Positions 61,076 through 64,000 of a stretch of DNA of 64,000 bases are shown one piece after another. The notes under the pieces were generated by a model. The model made no database searches, had not been told where the DNA came from, and saw only the letters and a program-made list of their open reading frames with translations. The position numbers and the translations under genes are program-made. The DNA is from Megaleporinus macrocephalus (Eukaryota > Chordata > Actinopteri > Characiformes > Anostomidae): the NCBI GenBank assembly GCA_021613375.1, contig CM038721.1, positions 6,159,986 through 6,223,985 of the forward strand, written 5' to 3'. The stretch's first letter is position 1; every line of letters begins with the position of its first letter.

Positions 61076-61935
61076 TTGTGGAACAGTGTGAATGAGGAGA
61101 ATGTTGTGGAACCAGCAGTTTGTTGGTGTGTGTTTGGTTCTGCTCTCTAGCCAAAGACAGAAGAGAGGGCCATTATCACCCAGCACTGGCTGACTCAGTG
61201 TCCAGCCTGGCAGAACTCAATGCTGGGCACTTTGAGAGAATGAGTTTGATCAAACTGAACCGAACTCCTCGCTGCCAGTAAATCGAGTGCCCAGATTGGC
61301 TGCGGTGGTCTCTCTGAGTGAAGACCCGGATCCACAGCTTTAGTGGAGAGTCTCTACTCTGACTGATAACTCTCACCAGGAGAACAGGGTTAGAAAATGG
61401 ATCTTTCACACAAAGAGGCCATCTCACTCTTCCAGTGGCTCACTCTCTCTCACTCTGTCTCTCGAGAGCTGCTCTTTTAAAAAGAGGGCTTCTTCGAGCG
61501 ATCTAATAGAAAGACCACTTTGGGTTCCCATAAGGACCCTTTTTAAATGAGGAGTGTGTTTTTAAAGCCTGAAGTCTGTAATAATTCTACACCAGTGTGA
61601 GGGTCCTTTTAGGACAAGTGTTTTTTAAGGATGGACCACCCGTTTAAAACCCTGTCAAACCTCCTTAACTGCCAGAAATTTGTATTTGCATACTGTCCTT
61701 TTTCCATTGCAGGCTTATTTCATCACAAACTGACCAATAGAAATAAATCAAAACAAACTTTTCAAGCCTTTTAGGTTCTGGATGTCCTGCATGTGCTACT
61801 TTATGTTGGGGTACAAGGGCATAGAATTAGCATAGAAGGAAGTGACATGTCCCCACCAATATCCAGTGATTACTGAGTTATCCCCACTAATAATTTGATC
61901 TGCCCCCCAAAAAAAACGATCAGTCAGCGTCTCAT
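61076..61935. other. Unique DNA with a faint family F relic
   Basis: No gene. ACTGACCAATAGAAATAAAT and TTCAAGCCTTTTAGGTTCTGG at 61725-61780 loosely match a family F arm. Confidence 0.45.
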
Positions 61936-61939
61936 TAAC

Positions 61940-62460
61940 CAAAGGTGTCAAAAGTATTTACAGTCATTACTCAGGTATAAGTATAGATACTAGGGTTTAA
62001 AAATACTTCTGTAGAAGTTGAAGTATCAACTCAAACTTTTTGCTTCAGTGAAAGTGTAAAAGTACTGCTTTCAAAACTACTTAAAGTATAAAAGTAAAAG
62101 TATTGTAAGGAAAAACCCCATTCTTCTAAAAGCCATAATGACTATAATGTTATATTAAAAATGTTAATGTTAATTTTGGGATGAGCTAGGCTTCCTGTTT
62201 CAGCCACATATACACCCATTGAACATGAATGTAGTTTAGTACAATGTAAATATATTAAAGAAGCATATCTGTTACTACTGAGCATTAACATGTGTTTCAT
62301 GGAGCAGAAGATATGATGACTAGTTGTCTATAAGTATTGTAATGAAGTCAAACTTCAAAGACATGTTATAACTTCAAAGACATGTTACAATAATCTTTAC
62401 TGGAATGTAAATGTACATGAATGAAAACAAGCTGTAATGAAACAGGAGTAACGAGACCAT
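61940..62460. mobile_element. Probable host element of the inverted 36-bp array
   Basis: AAAGTATTTACAGTCATTAC, AAAATACTTCTGTAGAAGTT and AAAGTATAAAAGTAAAAGTA are phrases of a dispersed fish element. Related text (GAAGTACAAATACTTTGTTA) precedes the plus-oriented array at 50600. Boundaries are not clear. Confidence 0.45.
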
Positions 62461-62935
62461 GTTTAAAATGTAAGAAGTAGAAAGTACTGATAATGGAGTG
62501 TAAATGTAAGGAGTAGAAAGTACAGATAATGGAGTGTAAATGTAAGGAGTAGAAAGTACTGATATTGGAGTGTAAATGTAAGGAGTAGAAAGTACAGATA
62601 ATGGAGTGTAAATGTAAGGAGTAGAAAGTACAGATAATGGAGTGTAAATGTAAGGTGTAGAAAGTACAGATAATGGAGTGTAAATGTAAGGAGTAGAAAG
62701 TACTGATAATGGAGTGTAAATGTAAGGAGTAGAAAGTACTGATAATGGAGTGTAAATGTAAGGAGTAGAAAGTACTGATAATGGAGTGTAAATGTAAGGA
62801 GTAGAAAGTACTGATAATGGAGTGTAAATGTAAGGAGTAGAAAGTACAGATAATGGAGTGTAAATGTAAGGAGTAGAAAGTACTGATAATGGAGTGTAAA
62901 TGTAAGAAGTAGAAGTAAAAAGTATAGATTCGGTA
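62460..62935. repeat. 36-bp minisatellite, inverted orientation, about 13 copies
   Basis: Reverse complement of the 50690-51415 unit (TAATGGAGTGTAAATGTAAG). Frames of 12-residue repeats up to 197 codons on the minus strand are artefacts of the period. Confidence 0.96.
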
Positions 62936-62959
62936 GATTCATAGGTCCCCACCAATAGC

Positions 62960-63125
62960 AAGAGCAAATCTACACCCTTGGTGGGGTAGTTAGGTGGGCT
63001 GTGTCTCAGCGGTGAGTTGTCCTCTGCTGCTCACTTCCAATAAAAGAACCTTTGCTTAAAATGCTATGTTTCCTGTATCTTTTGCTTAAGGCAGTGTTAC
63101 ACTGGTGTCAGAAGTGGAACAGATG
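62960..63125 (+). mobile_element. LTR-retrotransposon fragment: 3' part of an LTR plus primer-binding site
   Basis: AATAAA at 63039-63044 is followed, after about 60 bp, by an LTR-like end (GTTACA, ending 63101) and one base later by TGGTGTCAGAAGTGGAAC (63103-63120). The latter is complementary to the 3' end of leucine-type tRNAs, as used by many LTR retrotransposons for priming. No gag or pol frame follows and the 5' edge of the LTR is unclear, so it is a truncated relic. Confidence 0.5.
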
Positions 63126-63600
63126 TGAGTGCACAGCGAGAAACATCTGCACAGGGTGAGTTTGGCTTTTACCAATGGGCCAGCTGACGAGTTTTCTTCA
63201 CTCTTTTGAGCTGCAGCCACTTCCTCTTCGATACCTCATTAAAAGGAAAGAGCTTGAATGACAAGCGAATGCTTTTGGACGCAGATCTATTCAAAAAAGA
63301 GAGTCGCAGCCAATTCAGGAGACGCTTGGATTCAGATATAAGGACAATGCATCGTAGCTCAACAAGTAGATTCAAAGGATCTGGCGAATGGTTTTGGGTG
63401 CAGCTCAGAGGTTTTCTTTGTTTGTTTGTTTCTTAATGTGTTTCAAGATTTAAGAGAATTCATATTCACAGAAAAACAAGCCATCGAACTATACACTGAA
63501 GTTTGGACCCTGCCCCATCTTCCTGATTACATACTCAAAACAAATACAATATAAATACTAAACACTAAAGTAAAGAAAGCACCAAAAAGAAGACTATATA
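63126..63600. other. Unique DNA without recognised gene
   Basis: Mixed sequence with a 76-codon frame lacking any recognised domain. Confidence 0.4.
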
Positions 63601-63603
63601 ATA

Positions 63604-64000
63604 TACACTACTGTGAAAGAGTCCTAAGCTGAGTGTTTGAAAATCTTTATCTGATCAATAAGTGTATGTTCACCAGTAAGAACAGCAGATCTGATTAGAA
63701 CAGATGTAACTAATCACACATACAATACAAAGTAGCATGATATCTTATTGTGAGAGAAGTAGATCATATCTAAAGCTCCTGTTTAAAGAACAAAGTGTAG
63801 TTCTAGATTTCTCCTGGACGCCCCAGTAATTGTATGAATGTGTTCAGTTCCTTCAGCAGCAATCTTGATTTAGCTTAATGAAGTACTGAGCAGTCAACGC
63901 AGGTATTAGATGAGAACTGTAAATAATACTGGGTTGTTTAGGAGAAGCTTGGAAAGGGTTAAATGAACACACTGACGTATGTACAAGCACTACTTACTCT
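63604..64000 (+). mobile_element. Tc1-type MITE family M, copy 3 (cut by window end)
   Basis: Begins with the terminus TACACTACTGTGAAAGAGTC and continues collinear with 15890-16200. The right end lies beyond the window. Confidence 0.8.

Noticed and set aside
60606..61154. 182-codon minus-strand frame with a 20-residue repeat
   Set aside because: It translates the 60-bp minisatellite; units with indels elsewhere in the array break the frame.
62374..62967. 197- and 159-codon repeat frames
   Set aside because: Products of the 36-bp array with a 12-codon period; two overlapping frames are open at once.

Overview
The window reads as teleost fish genomic DNA. It has one clear spliced vertebrate gene, several transposon families typical of fish (Tc1/mariner, PIF/Harbinger, a tRNA-headed SINE with a GGAT-type tail) and very heavy micro- and minisatellite content. 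Some dispersed repeats resemble ones I associate with ostariophysan fishes (characins, catfishes), but that placement is a weak inference.

The only protein-coding gene I can support is mex3b, on the minus strand. Its coding sequence is join(30046..31421, 32302..32533), 535 residues, with a CpG-rich promoter and 5' leader at about 32534-33310, one 880-bp intron with consensus splice sites, and a probable 1.6-kb 3' UTR down to about 28455. It encodes an RNA-binding protein with two KH domains and a C-terminal C3HC4 RING. No second host gene is visible on either strand.

Layout. 1-10 kb: unique DNA, a 67-bp minisatellite, an AT-rich tandem region, short Tc1-type elements, SINE copies and a degenerate Tc1-like element. 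11-17.9 kb: three arrays of one 42-bp minisatellite, one of them inside a Harbinger-like element, and a relic MADF-domain reading frame. 18-23.5 kb: CT/AT microsatellites, a SINE whose tRNA-like head runs into a 2-kb array of 20-bp units, and a 0.9-kb polypurine tract. 24-28.4 kb: dispersed repeats. 28.4-33.3 kb: mex3b. 34-42 kb: a foldback element, AT-rich DNA with a 39-nt-arm hairpin, a tetranucleotide higher-order array and GA tracts. 42-48.4 kb: two minisatellites, a second SINE-head array and Tc1 relics. 49-64 kb: 36-bp, 33-bp and 60-bp minisatellites, two of them recurring in inverted orientation elsewhere in the window, a three-unit polypurine array and an LTR-retrotransposon fragment with a primer-binding site.

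The most striking pattern is that several minisatellite families occur two or three times in this one window and in several cases abut or lie inside a transposable element that shares their sequence. The clearest case is the 20-bp array, which is the A-box part of the SINE's tRNA-like promoter amplified at two loci. Moderately complex stretches without repeats (about 5.6-6.6, 12.9-13.1, 38.4-38.7, 44.5-44.9 and 52.3-52.8 kb) are candidates for conserved regulatory DNA of mex3b or a neighbour, which only a cross-species alignment can decide.
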